Assembly: GCA_964628515.1 (NCBI GenBank)
Contig: CAZVNZ010000004.1
Coordinates: 70,755 to 134,754, forward strand
Reading direction: 5' to 3'
DNA from: CAZVNZ01 sp964628515
GTDB lineage: Bacteria > Bacillota > Clostridia > Christensenellales > Christensenellaceae
DNA: 64,000 nucleotides
Shown piece after piece: positions 51,316 to 59,057 of this stretch. The notes under the pieces are model-generated. The model saw only the letters and a list, made by a program, of their open reading frames with translations. It did not search any database and was not told the origin of the DNA. Position numbers and translations under genes: made by a program. Each line of letters opens with the position of its first letter. The stretch's first letter is position 1.

Positions 51316-52106
51316 GAATAGCCGGTCTTGGTTTAATGGGAGGCTCTTTAGCAAAAGCAATTAAAGCGCATACAACTCACAAAGTACACGGTTTTGATAT
51401 TAACGGTGATGTGGAAAAACAAGCTCTTGCAGACGGCGCCATAGACGCTGTTTTGGGTATAGAGGTTTGCGATTTGGTTTTTGTGTGCTTTTACCCCAAA
51501 GCAGTAATAAATTACGTTGCCACCACCGCTTTTAAAGAGGGTGCAATAGTAGCGGATATTTGCGGTGTAAAGGAATGTCTGGAATGTTTGAGTGATGTTA
51601 GCGGTATTAGATACGTAGGCACGCACCCAATGGCAGGCAGGGAAGTCAGCGGTTATTTTGCAAGTAAGGCGGACTTATTTACAAATGCGTCCTTTATAAT
51701 TACCACAAACGCAAAAACGGATACAAATTCGGTGGTGGTTTTAGAGGAATTAGCAAAGCAAATAGGGTTTAAGCAAATAACAAAATGCACGGCAAAAAAG
51801 CACGATAAGGTAATAGCCTACACCTCTCAGCTTGCCCATATAGTTTCTAACGCCTATGTAAAAAGCGAGACTTCAAGGCAGTTTGCAGGCTTTTCCGCAG
51901 GGAGCTTTCAAGATTTAACAAGGGTAGCAAAGCTAAACGCAAAGATGTGGAGCGAGCTTTTTTTAGAAAACGCAGATAATTTAACGGAGGAAATAGACAC
52001 TCTTATTAAGCATTTAGAGGAAATCAAGGGGACTATTGCGGGCAGAGACGAGGCTGCGCTTGAAAGGTTGCTTAAAGAGGGCAGCGATATTCGGGAGGGA
52101 ATTTAG
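51306..52106 (+). CDS. tyrA: Prephenate dehydrogenase
   Basis: A 266-aa NAD-dependent dehydrogenase for tyrosine synthesis. The Rossmann loop is GIAGLGLMGGSLA (4-16); THPMAGREVSGY (about 104-115) and the helical C-terminal half with YTSQLAHIVSNAY fit the TyrA family. No ACT or chorismate mutase domain is fused. It overlaps hisC by ten bases, with the start inside the last codons of hisC, and so forms a two-gene tyrosine unit with its own promoter. Confidence 0.92.
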   Translation: MQIGIAGLGLMGGSLAKAIKAHTTHKVHGFDINGDVEKQALADGAIDAVLGIEVCDLVFVCFYPKAVINYVATTAFKEGAIVADICGVKECLECLSDVSGIRYVGTHPMAGREVSGYFASKADLFTNASFIITTNAKTDTNSVVVLEELAKQIGFKQITKCTAKKHDKVIAYTSQLAHIVSNAYVKSETSRQFAGFSAGSFQDLTRVAKLNAKMWSELFLENADNLTEEIDTLIKHLEEIKGTIAGRDEAALERLLKEGSDIREGI

Positions 52107-52250
52107 GGGTTTCTTGGGGATTCCTTCGAGGATGCTCCTTCTAATCACTAACCACTACCCACTAATAATTCTCAATTCTGCATTATCCATTATCAATTAA
52201 AAAAAGAGCTTTGCCCAAGCAAAACCCCAAAGGAATACCCAAAAACCACC
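52107..52250. repeat. Intergenic repeat region after tyrA
   Basis: CACTAACCACTACCCACTA (52146-52164) and AAAGGAATACCCAAAAACC (52228-52246) recur at 56345-56363 and about 56367-56388. The second is also an inverted near-match of the sequence right after the tyrA stop (52109-52130), so the region could fold into a long hairpin between converging genes. Confidence 0.5.
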
Positions 52251-52691
52251 CTAAACACCCCTCTCCTTAATAATAATATTAGCAGCCGAGGAAATTAAGT
52301 TTATAAACTCAATATCGCTCCTAAAAGATTGGGTTTTGTTTTTTTCTATCCAGGTAAGTTTGCCCTGCCAGGTTGCGTTTTGCCTATATTGAACGTAAAT
52401 AATAAAGGTTGCCGCCTCCCCTTTTTTGACAGGCTCTCCCTCGTTTGAAAGGTCTGTGGACATTATTGACTCTGTGTTTGGGAGCTTTTTGAAAGTCCTG
52501 CGTTTTTCCGCCGCTTCGGGTAGGTTGGTGGCATCAAAAATAGCCTCCATTTCCAAAAAAATTTGCTCTATGCCGTAAAAAGGCTTTTTTTCCATTAAAC
52601 TTTTGTGGTATATTCTACCCGTTAAATTATGCTTATCTATTTCGTCTACGCAAACGTAGGTAATATTTTGCATATAAATTATCGTGGACAT
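52251..52691 (-). CDS. Conserved hypothetical protein with NATWQG motif
   Basis: A 146-aa soluble protein. The middle is predicted disordered or linker (KKLPNTESIMSTDLSNEGEPVKK), and the C-terminal part reads TFIIYVQYRQNATWQGKLTW followed by FRSDIEFINLISSA. I recall similar WQGxxTW proteins in Clostridia, without assigned function; the strand-turn-strand with RQxATWQG is slightly PilZ-like, but the PilZ RxxxR motif is not seen. AAGGGAG precedes the ATG. It stands alone, converging with tyrA. Confidence 0.6.
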   Translation of the reverse strand: MSTIIYMQNITYVCVDEIDKHNLTGRIYHKSLMEKKPFYGIEQIFLEMEAIFDATNLPEAAEKRRTFKKLPNTESIMSTDLSNEGEPVKKGEAATFIIYVQYRQNATWQGKLTWIEKNKTQSFRSDIEFINLISSAANIIIKERGV

Positions 52692-52864
52692 ATCTGCTCC
52701 CTTATTTGTATTAATATAATAATAGCAGATGTACTACATTTTTACAACTGTGTTTTGTGTCAAATCTTTCTAATTTCATAAGTTTTTTACATTGCATGCC
52801 CGATAAATCCGACTTTTACCGAAGTGTGCATTTTACTACACGATTACGCACCGATAGCATACAA

Positions 52865-53581
52865 CTAATGCCTTTCTTGTTGATGTTGATGTTGGTGCAT
52901 ATGCAGTAAATTATGGTGATGCATATGCTTTTGTGCGTGTTTTTTTCTGTTGTTTTTGGATAGTAGCGCAAGTAGTAATTGCCCTGTTGCAATAATAAGC
53001 ATAAGCAATGTCCAATCGTCAGTAAATTCCATTTTGTAACTTAAATTTTGGGTGAGCACAAACAATATTATAGCGCACGAGGTAAGTAGTACGCCTGCTA
53101 CACGCATTTCCGTTTTGTGTCTGTAATCTAAGTGCGCCTCCCTTTCTTTTCTAAGCTCCGTTTCGCTACCGGTATCCTCTCCGTGATACGCCTTAAACTT
53201 GCGTAAATCGGATACAAAGGCGGCAACTTCTGTAAGTGCTATTGCTATTGTTATTATAAGCAGTATTAAATTGCCAACCGCCCAAGTGGGTATAAATGGA
53301 GAAAGTGGCACTTTGTTTGAAAGAATTTCTATTTGCTCTCCCTCAAATGTTATTGTTGGTTGGCTTTGGGCTTGCTCTGTTTGTACCTCTATGCCCTTTT
53401 GCTCTGCAAGTACCGCCACTTGCATAGTGCAAATAACTGCTGCCGCCAAAATTAGAAATACCCAAATTTTACCTGTTTTCCCCGAATTTGCGCCTTGTTT
53501 GCCTTTTATGTGCCTTCCCTGCACATCACCCCTTTTTGCGCCGTAAATCAAAGCATCCTGCCCATTATACGTATGTATCAT
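52865..53581 (-). CDS. Membrane protein with histidine-rich tail
   Basis: A 238-aa protein with four likely membrane helices: one at about 39-58 and others at about 100-125, 160-180 and 190-210 (original numbering less nine). Ten of the last 26 residues are His (for example HMHHHNLLHMHQHQHQ), facing the cytosol if the helix count is even. Such tails usually bind Zn2+, Ni2+ or Cu2+. I start at the ATG at 53581, which has AAGGGGG six bases upstream, instead of nine codons further out. No transporter family is recognised. Confidence 0.6.
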   Translation of the reverse strand: MIHTYNGQDALIYGAKRGDVQGRHIKGKQGANSGKTGKIWVFLILAAAVICTMQVAVLAEQKGIEVQTEQAQSQPTITFEGEQIEILSNKVPLSPFIPTWAVGNLILLIITIAIALTEVAAFVSDLRKFKAYHGEDTGSETELRKEREAHLDYRHKTEMRVAGVLLTSCAIILFVLTQNLSYKMEFTDDWTLLMLIIATGQLLLALLSKNNRKKHAQKHMHHHNLLHMHQHQHQQERH

Positions 53582-53967
53582 GTCTACCCCCTTATTAACT
53601 TTTTGCATAGAGCTAATTAAATTAAAACTACATAACCTTTTATAGCATTTAAAACTTTACAATTATAAATTATGGGTGCCAAATAATAAGCCGTTTAAAT
53701 ATGCCACGCAGTAATCAATACCCCCTTTTGTATTGTTACTACTATTTAATTATAATACAAAAAAGTCGCAAAAACGGTCAAAATAATTTGATTTTGTATA
53801 CCGTAAATAATTATCTGCTTTATATAGCACTTACTTTGCGCTTTTGTTTCGTATTTATAATAACTTGGAATTGTCATTGCGAGTAAAAGAGTCTTTAAGG
53901 CGTATAAGAATATGGGATGTATCACAAAAAAAAATGCGAAATCCCCCTAAAATTTCCCAAATACCTA

Positions 53968-53996
53968 TTGATTTTATAAAACAAATATAATATACT
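53968..53996 (+). promoter_or_regulatory. Promoter of the 54-56 kb operon
   Basis: TTGATT (53968-53973), 17 bases, TATACT (53991-53996), the same hexamers as the corA promoter. A start near 54003 leaves a leader of about 125 bases. Confidence 0.6.
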
Positions 53997-54022
53997 TAAC
54001 ATAACTATACAAGTAAAATGCC

Positions 54023-54104
54023 GGATGCAGACAGAGGGAGTGCAAGGAAGCAGTTTAAACCTCAATAAAACATATTTTTTCTTGCAAATTTTCTGCACGC
54101 ATTC
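54023..54104 (+). promoter_or_regulatory. Possible structured 5' leader
   Basis: GGATGCAG (54023-54030) can pair with CTGCA..ATTC (54093-54104, with a bulge), enclosing TGCAAG (54041-54046) paired with CTTGCA (54081-54086). The ribosome site GGAGGTG follows at 54114-54120. It does not match a riboswitch class I know. Confidence 0.35.
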
Positions 54105-54127
54105 GATGAATTCGGAGGTGTGTATTT

Positions 54128-54805
54128 GTGATTTCAAATATCAACAACGGAAGAATAACCTTTGCAGGACTTGCAACGGTAAACAAAACGGGTAGAAACT
54201 TAATGCTAAACAGCGAGGATAAGAAAATTCGCTTAACCTTTTCCGGCACATCTTTTAATCAGCCTGCCAAAAACGACGGTAAGGACGAAATTAGACAGAT
54301 GCTAAAAATGCAACAAGAGGCAATGAGCAAGTTTTTTGAGGAAGCTAATGCCACCACCGCCACCGGTCAAAGTAAAAGTACGGCGGTAGCCGGTATTTTT
54401 GCCAAGCTAATGGCAGGACAAGAGCTATCCCCCTCGGAATTAGAGTATCTAAAAGAGGCAGACCCGGAGCTTTACGAAAAGGCGGTTAAAGTAGCTAATG
54501 AGCGCAAAGAGTACGAGCGCAAGCTAAAGCAATGCAAATCCAAAGACGAAGTGGAAAAGGTTAAGTTAGAAAAACTCTCTAATCTTTCAAGTGAGATGGT
54601 GCCTGCAAGTGCTCCAAACTCATACGAAACCAATACCTTTGTAACTATGCGCACAAACGCTGTAATGGACGAGCATACTAAGTTTGTAAACTCGGAGCGG
54701 TACAGAAAACTGCCCCAATACGCCAAAAACGCCCCTATAAACAAAGAGCAACAAGAAAAAGAAACCGAAGAAGAAAAGAAAACCAAGATAGATGCCTACG
54801 TTTAA
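54128..54805 (+). CDS. Hypothetical protein with KLMAG-LYE domain (copy 1)
   Basis: A 225-aa hydrophilic protein starting at GTG with GGAGGTG upstream. Residues about 98-122 contain AKLMAGQELSPSELEYLKEA followed by DPELYEKA, shared closely with the next gene. A charged coiled segment (ERKEYERKLKQCKSKDEVEKVKLEK) follows, and the C-terminus repeats the paralogue's pattern of an EHTKFVNSERYRKLP block. No signal peptide. I do not recognise a family with known function. It is first in a three-gene operon with a paralogue and a DUF5131 protein. Confidence 0.6.
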   Translation: MISNINNGRITFAGLATVNKTGRNLMLNSEDKKIRLTFSGTSFNQPAKNDGKDEIRQMLKMQQEAMSKFFEEANATTATGQSKSTAVAGIFAKLMAGQELSPSELEYLKEADPELYEKAVKVANERKEYERKLKQCKSKDEVEKVKLEKLSNLSSEMVPASAPNSYETNTFVTMRTNAVMDEHTKFVNSERYRKLPQYAKNAPINKEQQEKETEEEKKTKIDAYV

Positions 54806-54887
54806 ACTATTTGGGGTATAAAGTAATGCATTTTTTGAGGGATGATTATTGCATACTAATTTACCTAAGCAAAAGGAGTTATTTGCT

Positions 54888-55535
54888 ATGCTTTCAAGTA
54901 TCGGCACATCAGCCTATAAGATGGGCTACAACACTACTCAAAGAGCAAATGCCAATGGGCAAAATAGCGGTATGGCAGGCATAACTTCCGCTAAGACAGA
55001 AGAAACACCCATACCTACAACTATGCCTAACACCAAAACCGATGATAGTGGCAGTACCACAAGTACAAGCTCTAACTATATCATCACAGAAGAAGAAAAA
55101 GTGCAGAAAACTACAAGCAAAATTACAGGAAAACTTATGGCAGGCAAGCCTTTAACACAGGACGAACTTAGTTTTTTGGAGAAAAACAACCCCGATTTAT
55201 ACGAGGACGCCACAAGTATTGCTACCCTGCGTCAAGGCTTTACCCAAAGGCTTATGGATTGCAATTCCAAAGACCAAGTACGAGCGGCAAACCTTAGTTT
55301 TGCTCTTAGCAATTTAGGCAATTTTTTAGACGCCAAAGCTAACAGAGAGGGCAAAAATCAAGGGGCAAGCAGCAAACAATTTGGATTAATGGCGCAAAAC
55401 GCAATTTCTTATGAGTATAAAAACTTTATAAAATCTCCAAGGTACGCAAGCCTGCCGGAAAAATCATCGGCAACAAGCTTAAACGATCTTATCAGAAAAC
55501 GAAGAAAATTTTTTAGGTTGGATACATATATTTAA
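54888..55535 (+). CDS. Hypothetical protein with KLMAG-LYE domain (copy 2)
   Basis: A 215-aa paralogue of the preceding product. It shares GKLMAGKPLTQDELSFLEKN with NPDLYEDA, a D-C-x-S-K-D turn (LMDCNSKDQVR), and the C-terminal YEYKNFIKSPRYASLPE block. The N-terminal third is a Ser/Thr-rich, probably flexible stretch. I start at the ATG at 54888, which has AAAGGAG upstream, rather than the earlier in-frame codon. Its stop overlaps the DUF5131 start as TAATG. Function is unknown; the duplicated core suggests two subunits or two substrate adaptors. Confidence 0.6.
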   Translation: MLSSIGTSAYKMGYNTTQRANANGQNSGMAGITSAKTEETPIPTTMPNTKTDDSGSTTSTSSNYIITEEEKVQKTTSKITGKLMAGKPLTQDELSFLEKNNPDLYEDATSIATLRQGFTQRLMDCNSKDQVRAANLSFALSNLGNFLDAKANREGKNQGASSKQFGLMAQNAISYEYKNFIKSPRYASLPEKSSATSLNDLIRKRRKFFRLDTYI

Positions 55536-56275
55536 TGGCTCAATGGAATTTATGGCACGGTTGCAGTAAAATTAGCGAGGGTTGCAAAAATTGCTATGTG
55601 TACAGGACGGATGCTAAACATCAAAAGGACAGTACCATAGTAACTAAAACTTCTAATTTTAATTTACCCATTAAAAAAAACCGAGAAAAAGAATACAAAA
55701 TACTCTCGGGGGAGACGGTATACACCTGTTTTACTTCGGATTTTTTTGTGGAGGATGCAGATGTTTGGCGTCAAGAGGCGTGGGACATAATAAAGGAAAG
55801 GGCGGATTTAAACTTTTTATTTATAACAAAGCGCATTGCTCGTTTTAACAAGTGTATTCCAAAAGACTGGGGGGATGGCTACCCCAACGTAACCATAGGT
55901 TGCACCTGCGAAAACCAAAAGCAAGCAAATATACGGTTGCCTATTTTTGCAGAAGTGCCCATAGCAAAAAAGTTTATAGCATGCGAGCCACTACTCGAGG
56001 AGATTAACCTAAGCCCATACATAAACCGTGGCATCAGCCTTGTGGTAGCCGGAGGCGAGTCCGGGTATTATGCAAGAAGTTGCAATTACGACTGGGTGCT
56101 TAATTTGTGCAATCAATGCAAAGATGCAGGAATTTCCTTTTGGTTTAAGCAAACGGGAGCAAAGTTTATTAAGGACGGCAAACAATATTTTGTACAGCGA
56201 AAGGATCAACATACACAGGCGAAAAAGGCAGGAATTAGTTTTTATACCAAGGATGACTTAGTGCGGAGTGAGTAG
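55535..56275 (+). CDS. DUF5131 (phage Gp37/Gp68-like) protein
   Basis: A 246-aa protein that I recognise as DUF5131: WNLWHGCSKISEGCKNCYVYR at the start with C10, C17 and C20, then TCFTSDFFVEDADVWR, FLFITKRIARF, PNVTIGCTCENQ, ACEPLLEEI, VVAGGESG and FWFKQTGAKF. The three-Cys cluster and TIM-barrel-like strand order suggest a radical-SAM-related Fe-S enzyme, but its reaction is not known. Homologues occur in phages and in scattered bacterial loci. It is coupled to the upstream paralogue by a one-base overlap. Confidence 0.8.
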   Translation: MAQWNLWHGCSKISEGCKNCYVYRTDAKHQKDSTIVTKTSNFNLPIKKNREKEYKILSGETVYTCFTSDFFVEDADVWRQEAWDIIKERADLNFLFITKRIARFNKCIPKDWGDGYPNVTIGCTCENQKQANIRLPIFAEVPIAKKFIACEPLLEEINLSPYINRGISLVVAGGESGYYARSCNYDWVLNLCNQCKDAGISFWFKQTGAKFIKDGKQYFVQRKDQHTQAKKAGISFYTKDDLVRSE

Positions 56276-56388
56276 TAATTAGAAACAGCACTCCAAATGC
56301 AAGCCCAAACAAAAAGAGGAATACTCCAAAATTGAGCCATTACGCACTAACCACTACCCACTACAAAAGAGGAATACCCCAAAAACCC
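56276..56388. repeat. Intergenic repeats shared with 52.1 kb
   Basis: The segment contains CACTAACCACTACCCACTA (56345-56363) and two forms of GAGGAATACYCCAAAA (about 56316 and 56370), all also found after tyrA. They look like short dispersed repeats filling gaps between converging genes. Confidence 0.5.
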
Positions 56389-57000
56389 CTACCCCCGAAC
56401 AACCTTTCCGGAAATATCCACATGAATATCCCTTAAGGGGATGTTTTTACCGCATCGCTCCACGGCGGACTGGGCGGCAAATATAAGACCGTCGCAACAG
56501 GGTACTTTTACGCTCACCACCGTTAAAGTTTTAATATCGTTATAATTTAGTATTTCGTATAGTTTTTCGGCGTAGTCTATTACATCGAGTTTGGGACACA
56601 TAATCAACGTGGCACGCTTTTTTGGGAGACTGCCGTTAAAATCGTTGTAAATAAAAGCGGTGCAGTCGGAAGCAATTATTAAATGCGCATCCTTAAAATA
56701 ACCTGCAACGGTGGGCACAAGCGCCATTTTAACCGGCCATTGATAGTCGTGGGCTAAGTATTGCTTTGTTAGAGGATCGTCTATAACACCGATTATGTCA
56801 TCCGTTATGGGACGTTCCTCAAATGTAATTGCATCCGCCGGACAATGAGGCAAGCAAGCCTCCATTCCACAGCAGTATTCCCGACTTACAAGCTTTGCTT
56901 TGCCGTCTATTATTTTTATAGAGCCGTCATAGCAGGCATTTACGCAAAGTCCGCAGCCATCGCATTTTGTTTCATCAATAATAATAACTTTTCTGTTCAT
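56389..57000 (-). CDS. 4Fe-4S ferredoxin-domain protein
   Basis: A 203-aa protein with an N-terminal two-cluster ferredoxin domain (1-60): C13xxC16xxC19xxxC23 and C43/C44, C49, C53, the second motif with wider spacing than the classic CxxCxxC. Residues 60-203 form a globular domain with LIIASDCTAFIYNDF and KVPCCDGLIFAA, typical of small ferredoxin-like proteins of anaerobes that may pass electrons to a partner. GAGGT lies before the ATG. It is the last gene of an operon with a PLP decarboxylase and a DUF364-like protein. Confidence 0.8.
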   Translation of the reverse strand: MNRKVIIIDETKCDGCGLCVNACYDGSIKIIDGKAKLVSREYCCGMEACLPHCPADAITFEERPITDDIIGVIDDPLTKQYLAHDYQWPVKMALVPTVAGYFKDAHLIIASDCTAFIYNDFNGSLPKKRATLIMCPKLDVIDYAEKLYEILNYNDIKTLTVVSVKVPCCDGLIFAAQSAVERCGKNIPLRDIHVDISGKVVRG

Positions 57001-57003
57001 AAA

Positions 57004-57801
57004 TTACCTCATGTGCACATTTATGGTGCTTTTTCCGTTAAATATGTAGAAAGGAAACTCCTCGCCTACATAGCAGTCTATACCTCTGCTTGTGTAAAAA
57101 CCCCCTAAATTAGAGCCTGTTTCTGCAAAAACTATTGTAGCTATACTGTTTTTGTTGCAGTACTCTGTAATTTCGTCTATTGTGTTTGTGGTAATAGTCA
57201 TCCCTGTTATTATTGCTAAATCTTTATCTTTAAGTGCGTCTATCGTGAAATTTCCATGATGAATGTAGGCGTTGTCAAACATAGTTGTGTTTACAATATC
57301 GTCGTCGAAATCCGAGCCGGAAATGTCGTAGCCCGCTCTTTCAAATTCCCTTATAAAATCCCCAACAACCCCTATGTTTAGCACTTTTTTGTTGGTGTCG
57401 TTCCCAAGTAGCGCTTTTGTGCGGTCTAATATTATTTGGGTGCGCCACTTCATTTTATCCTCCGAAGCGCCGTCTTTGGTTTGTGTAAAATACGGAATTT
57501 TAGGAAACAACTTATCATAAATAGAGTCTATAAGGCTCAAAAGTAGAGAGCTGTCGGTAATATCACAATGTAAAAAATCCTTACCTATTATGCTTTTTAA
57601 ATACTCCACATCGTAGCTTTCCTTTATGCTGTAAGCGCACCCCTGCCCCAATGTTTGAGACACCAAAAACCTGTAATCAAATATTCTGCCGTTGCCCTTT
57701 GGGTTGTATAAACACTTAACATCCCATATCCCTTTTACCGTGCGTTCTTCGCTGTTTGAGTTGTCACCAATCAGCTTAATAAGTGTTTCTATTGAGTTCA
57801 T
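57004..57801 (-). CDS. DUF364-like Rossmann protein (possible metal chelation family)
   Basis: A 265-aa soluble protein. The N-terminal part (1-125) carries NGRIFDYRFLVSQTLGQGCAYSI. The second half is Rossmann-like: VLNIGVVGDFIREFERAGYDISGSDFD (about 141-167), LAIITGMTITTNTIDEI and IVFAETGSNLGGFYTSRGIDCYVGEEF. This matches the DUF364 / putative heavy-metal chelation fold as I remember it, though at low resemblance. It overlaps the PLP decarboxylase stop by one base (TAATG) and precedes the ferredoxin gene by three bases, so the three products are probably made together. Confidence 0.6.
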   Translation of the reverse strand: MNSIETLIKLIGDNSNSEERTVKGIWDVKCLYNPKGNGRIFDYRFLVSQTLGQGCAYSIKESYDVEYLKSIIGKDFLHCDITDSSLLLSLIDSIYDKLFPKIPYFTQTKDGASEDKMKWRTQIILDRTKALLGNDTNKKVLNIGVVGDFIREFERAGYDISGSDFDDDIVNTTMFDNAYIHHGNFTIDALKDKDLAIITGMTITTNTIDEITEYCNKNSIATIVFAETGSNLGGFYTSRGIDCYVGEEFPFYIFNGKSTINVHMR

Positions 57802-58913
57802 TATTTATCCTTCCAGAAAACAGAAGGTTCCTTGTGAGATATAAATTTTAGCATGCTCATGGAATAACCGTAAGCGCCACCGTTTATAAACCCAAGAATA
57901 TCGCCTTCCTTTAACGTATGTAGTTTAAATGTGCCGTATTCGTCTATGGGTGTACACATACTTCCGGCAACGATGTAGCACTCCTCGCCGTCTCGTTTGC
58001 TAAGTTGCACAATGTTATGCCGTTGTTTTGTAAATACGGGGCGAAAAAAACTGTTTATACCACCTTTAACTATGGCGTACTTGCTCCCCTCCGACTCCTT
58101 AATATCTACAACTTCCGTATAATACATGCCTGCCTGCGCACATAGAAATCTACCTAATTCTACATTACATTTTATATCACTTTCAAGCACTTTGCAAACA
58201 TTTTCGCTTTTAATTACACATTTATACAGCTTTTTTAAACATAGAGGTACATCCTCCTCCTCGTAGGGCACACCAAACCCACCGCCAAAGTTGATAAACT
58301 CAATATTTTTTAGACTTAACGCCGTTTTTGCAATAATGTCAAAGTTATTTGCAATTATATCGTAATCTAAGATTTGCGAGCCAAAGTACAGGTGTATGCC
58401 CACAATCTCTATGTTTTTGTATTCCTTTATTTTTTGTGATGAGTGGGTAAAATCATGGTAACTGATACCAAATTTGCTTTTTGCGCCACCCATAATTTCG
58501 TATTTGCTTTTTTGGATGAGTGCGTTGTCCACATTTAACCGCACACCTATTTTGGTTTTTTTTGTGGCACAGCTGTTAATACGGCTAATTTCCCCTAAGC
58601 TGTCCGCAATTATCACACATTTATCTAAAACCGCTTGTATATCCTCCGTAGTTTTTCCCGGGGAGGAGTAATAAATTTCTTTTTGGTGATACTCTTCGCC
58701 CAGCAAAACCTCGTTTACGGAGGCGGCGTCCATGCCCACCTCGTTTTGCACCATTAATTCAATAATTTTGGGGTAGGGGTTAGCCTTTGGGGAATAAAGC
58801 AGATTAAAATCCGTAAACGCCTCTTTAAACTCTCGAATTTTTCTCTCTATTATGCCTTTTTCGTAAACGTATAGTGGGGTGCCTACCCTTTTTATTTCTT
58901 CTGCATTAAGCAT
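57801..58913 (-). CDS. Fold-type III PLP decarboxylase, LysA-like
   Basis: A 370-aa member of the ornithine/diaminopimelate decarboxylase family. The PLP lysine is Lys43 in LLYSPKANP; MDAASVNEVLLGEEY, GIHLYFGSQ, INFGGGFGVPY and ELGRFLCAQAG fit the barrel. The second domain gives catalytic-type Cys in GSMCTPIDEYG and the GAYGYSMS loop. The His197-type HxGSQ is present. LysA normally makes lysine, but this copy is not beside lysine genes and sits in an operon with DUF364-like and ferredoxin genes, which suggests another amino acid, perhaps a D- or carboxyalkyl-amino acid. GAGGT precedes the ATG. Confidence 0.82.
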   Translation of the reverse strand: MLNAEEIKRVGTPLYVYEKGIIERKIREFKEAFTDFNLLYSPKANPYPKIIELMVQNEVGMDAASVNEVLLGEEYHQKEIYYSSPGKTTEDIQAVLDKCVIIADSLGEISRINSCATKKTKIGVRLNVDNALIQKSKYEIMGGAKSKFGISYHDFTHSSQKIKEYKNIEIVGIHLYFGSQILDYDIIANNFDIIAKTALSLKNIEFINFGGGFGVPYEEEDVPLCLKKLYKCVIKSENVCKVLESDIKCNVELGRFLCAQAGMYYTEVVDIKESEGSKYAIVKGGINSFFRPVFTKQRHNIVQLSKRDGEECYIVAGSMCTPIDEYGTFKLHTLKEGDILGFINGGAYGYSMSMLKFISHKEPSVFWKDK

Positions 58914-59057
58914 TTTTTACCTCGCTTTTGGTGATTGTTTTTTGTGTGTGTAATTTCGTTTGGTTATTATTATACTATATTTTTTGGGGTTTTTAAATGG
59001 GGAGTTTTTATTAGTACATAGACATAGTATATATTATATATTTTGAAAAACCAATCA

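Larger units (their letters stand above)
53582..54127. other. 546-base gap with promoter and structured leader
   Basis: No convincing gene lies here. A 61-codon ORF at 53701-53886 has no ribosome site and an unlikely composition. Useful signals are a promoter at 53968-53996 and nested complementary segments between 54023 and 54104. Confidence 0.5.

Noticed and set aside
53701..53886. 61-codon ORF in the 53.6-54.1 kb gap
   Set aside because: No ribosome site, and the Tyr/Leu/Ile-rich product looks like translated A/T-rich spacer.
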